NCBI GenBank assembly: GCA_910588225.1 | Contig: CAJUQT010000090.1 | Location: 1 to 5,743 of the forward strand | DNA: 5,743 bases | Direction of reading: 5' to 3' | Source of the DNA: an uncultured Acetatifactor sp. | Lineage (GTDB): Bacteria; Bacillota; Clostridia; Lachnospirales; Lachnospiraceae | Shown: positions 4,408 through 5,743 of the stretch, piece by piece | Position numbering within the stretch: position 1 is the stretch's first letter | How the letters are laid out: every line of letters begins with the position of its first letter | Made by a program: the position numbers and the translations under genes | The notes under the pieces: generated by a model | The model's database searches: none | Seen by the model: the letters and a program-made list of their open reading frames with translations, nothing else | What the model was told of the DNA's origin: nothing

Positions 4408-5700
4408 ATGAAGCAGGATATGATAGTTATTCTTGATTTGGGCAGTACTGAGAATACTACAATTGCCAGACAGATTCGGGAACTGGGTGTGTACAGTGAA
4501 ATCCATCCTCATGATATTACGATGGATGAGCTGAATGCACTGCAGAATGTAAAGGGAATTATATTGAACGGTGGCGAGAACCGTATCGTGGACGGCAAGG
4601 CTGTGGATGTGAATCCGGTGCTGTATGAATGCGGTTACCCGATGCTGGCCATCGACCATCCCACGGCAAAATGTGACAGGAAGATGGAGACTTTGCCGGA
4701 TCAGCTGACGCTGCGGGAATTTATATTTGATGTCTGTCGTGCACAGGCGAATTGGAATATGAAGAACTTTGTAGAAGACCAGGTGGAACTGATTCGCCGG
4801 CAGGTGGGAGACAGGAAAGTGCTTCTGGCTTTGTCAGGCGGCGTGGACTCCTCCGTGGTGGCAGCCATGCTGATTAAGGCTATCGGCCGGCAGCTGGTAT
4901 GCGTTCATGTGAATCATGGTTTGATGCGGAAAAATGAGTCAGAGAGTGTAATTGAAGTCTTTGAGAGGCAGCTTCATGCCAATTTGATTTATGTGGATGC
5001 CACAGAGAGATTTCTGGGGAAACTGGAAGGTGTGTCAGATCCGGAACAAAAGCGCAAGATTATCGGTGGTGAGTTCATCCGGGTGTTCGAGGAGGAAGCG
5101 AGAAAGCTGGAAGGTATTGATTTCCTGGGGCAGGGAACCATTTACCCTGACATTATCGAGAGCGGAACTAAGACCGCTAAAATGGTGAAGTCTCATCACA
5201 ACGTGGGTGGTCTGCCAGAGGATTTGAAGTTCGAGCTGGTCGAACCTCTGAAGCAGCTGTTCAAGGATGAGGTACGTGCCTGCGGCGTGGAACTGGGCCT
5301 TCCGGAAGACATGGTGTACCGTCAGCCCTTCCCGGGCCCCGGGCTGGGAGTGCGTTGTCTGGGTGCGATTACCAGAGACAGGCTGGAGGCTGTGCGGGAG
5401 TCGGATGCTATTCTGCGGGAGGAGTTCGCCAGGGCAGGACTGGATAAGAAAGTATGGCAGTATTTTACGGTGGTACCTGATTTCAAATCTGTTGGTATGA
5501 AAAACCATGCACGTGTGTTTGAATATATGGTGATTATCAGAGCTGTCAACACGGTGGATGCCATGACAGCTTCTGTGGAGAAAGTGGACTGGGATGTATT
5601 GGAGAGGATTACGAAGCGGATACTGACAGAGGTGGAGAATGTGAATCGGGTTTGTTATGATATGAGCCCAAAGCCGCCGGCGACGATAGAGTTCGAGTGA
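4408..5700 (+). CDS. guaA: GMP synthase with shortened, catalytically dead glutaminase domain
   Basis: GMP synthase converts XMP, ATP and an ammonia donor to GMP, the last step of guanine nucleotide synthesis. Start: AGGAG (4396-4400) seven bases before ATG. Residues about 5-90 resemble only the first half of a class I glutamine amidotransferase (VILDLGS, then GIILNGG at 50-56). Where the nucleophile GICYGMQ is expected the protein reads MLAIDHPTAK, without the cysteine, and the rest of the domain with its His/Glu pair is missing. Residues about 115-305 form the ATP-pyrophosphatase domain, with the P-loop SGGVDSS at 143-149, HVNHGLMRK, and LGQGTIYPDIIESG. The dimerisation domain has RQPFPGPGLGVR (305-316) and ends NRVCYDMSPKPPATIEFE. 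Total length is 430 against about 510-525 for two-domain GuaA. The synthetase part is complete, so the enzyme probably uses free ammonia or a partner glutaminase; none is encoded in this window. Confidence 0.95.
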   Translation: MKQDMIVILDLGSTENTTIARQIRELGVYSEIHPHDITMDELNALQNVKGIILNGGENRIVDGKAVDVNPVLYECGYPMLAIDHPTAKCDRKMETLPDQLTLREFIFDVCRAQANWNMKNFVEDQVELIRRQVGDRKVLLALSGGVDSSVVAAMLIKAIGRQLVCVHVNHGLMRKNESESVIEVFERQLHANLIYVDATERFLGKLEGVSDPEQKRKIIGGEFIRVFEEEARKLEGIDFLGQGTIYPDIIESGTKTAKMVKSHHNVGGLPEDLKFELVEPLKQLFKDEVRACGVELGLPEDMVYRQPFPGPGLGVRCLGAITRDRLEAVRESDAILREEFARAGLDKKVWQYFTVVPDFKSVGMKNHARVFEYMVIIRAVNTVDAMTASVEKVDWDVLERITKRILTEVENVNRVCYDMSPKPPATIEFE

Positions 5701-5743
5701 TGAAATGGGATTGAGAAATCCAGTGTTTATGCGGATTGCAAGC

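Noticed and set aside
5035..5508. 157-codon open frame on the minus strand
   Set aside because: It lies wholly antisense to the conserved catalytic part of guaA, and its translation resembles nothing known.
5705..5743. ATG followed by 13 open codons at the right edge
   Set aside because: No ribosome binding site is visible and the window ends too soon to judge; it could be the start of a next gene.

Overview
The window looks like the chromosome of a Gram-positive gut-type Clostridia bacterium, most likely Lachnospiraceae. The grounds are strong AGGAG ribosome binding sites, sigma-70-like TTGACA/TATAAT promoters, tRNA genes without an encoded CCA end, and protein sequences that resemble Lachnospiraceae homologues from memory (FeoA, FeoB, a short GuaA, a PHP phosphatase). 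No database search was possible, so the taxon is an inference.

Layout. Positions 1-50 are the 3' end of a tRNA-Gly(UCC). Facing it on the minus strand (about 518-51) is a broken hypothetical gene with an in-frame amber codon just after its natural start and a one-base frameshift in the middle; its second half then reads, without a stop, through the antisense of the tRNA. Positions 519-1046 hold no convincing gene but carry four clear stem-loops in about 250 bp, two of them terminator-like. At 1047-1607 is a small membrane protein of unknown function. Its stop codon overlaps the -35 box of a near-perfect promoter that drives tRNA-Gly(GCC) (1663-1735), followed by an intrinsic terminator.

Directly downstream of that tRNA starts a gene graveyard (about 1756-3382): the 3' half of a tyrosine recombinase (minus strand, frameshifted, with the conserved HxxR arginine replaced by His), a feoA gene with a single one-base deletion, a feoB fragment that lost its whole GTPase domain and most of its permease, and a roughly 131-bp element with terminal inverted repeats that replaces the rest of feoB. 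An integrase relic beside a tRNA is the usual scar of an old integrated element. The ferrous-iron uptake operon has clearly stopped working here.

The right half (3418-5700) is intact and tightly packed. A 37-residue ORF, possibly the tail of a lost gene, overlaps by ATGA the start of a PHP-domain histidinol-phosphatase-like enzyme (3528-4316). A promoter region then precedes guaA (4408-5700), a 430-residue GMP synthase whose glutaminase domain is shortened and lacks the catalytic cysteine, while its ATP-pyrophosphatase and dimerisation domains look complete. No CRISPR array, defence system or clearly new multi-gene system is visible. The most interesting items are the vestigial-glutaminase GuaA, the inverted-repeat element in the feoB relic, and the hairpin cluster at 721-971.
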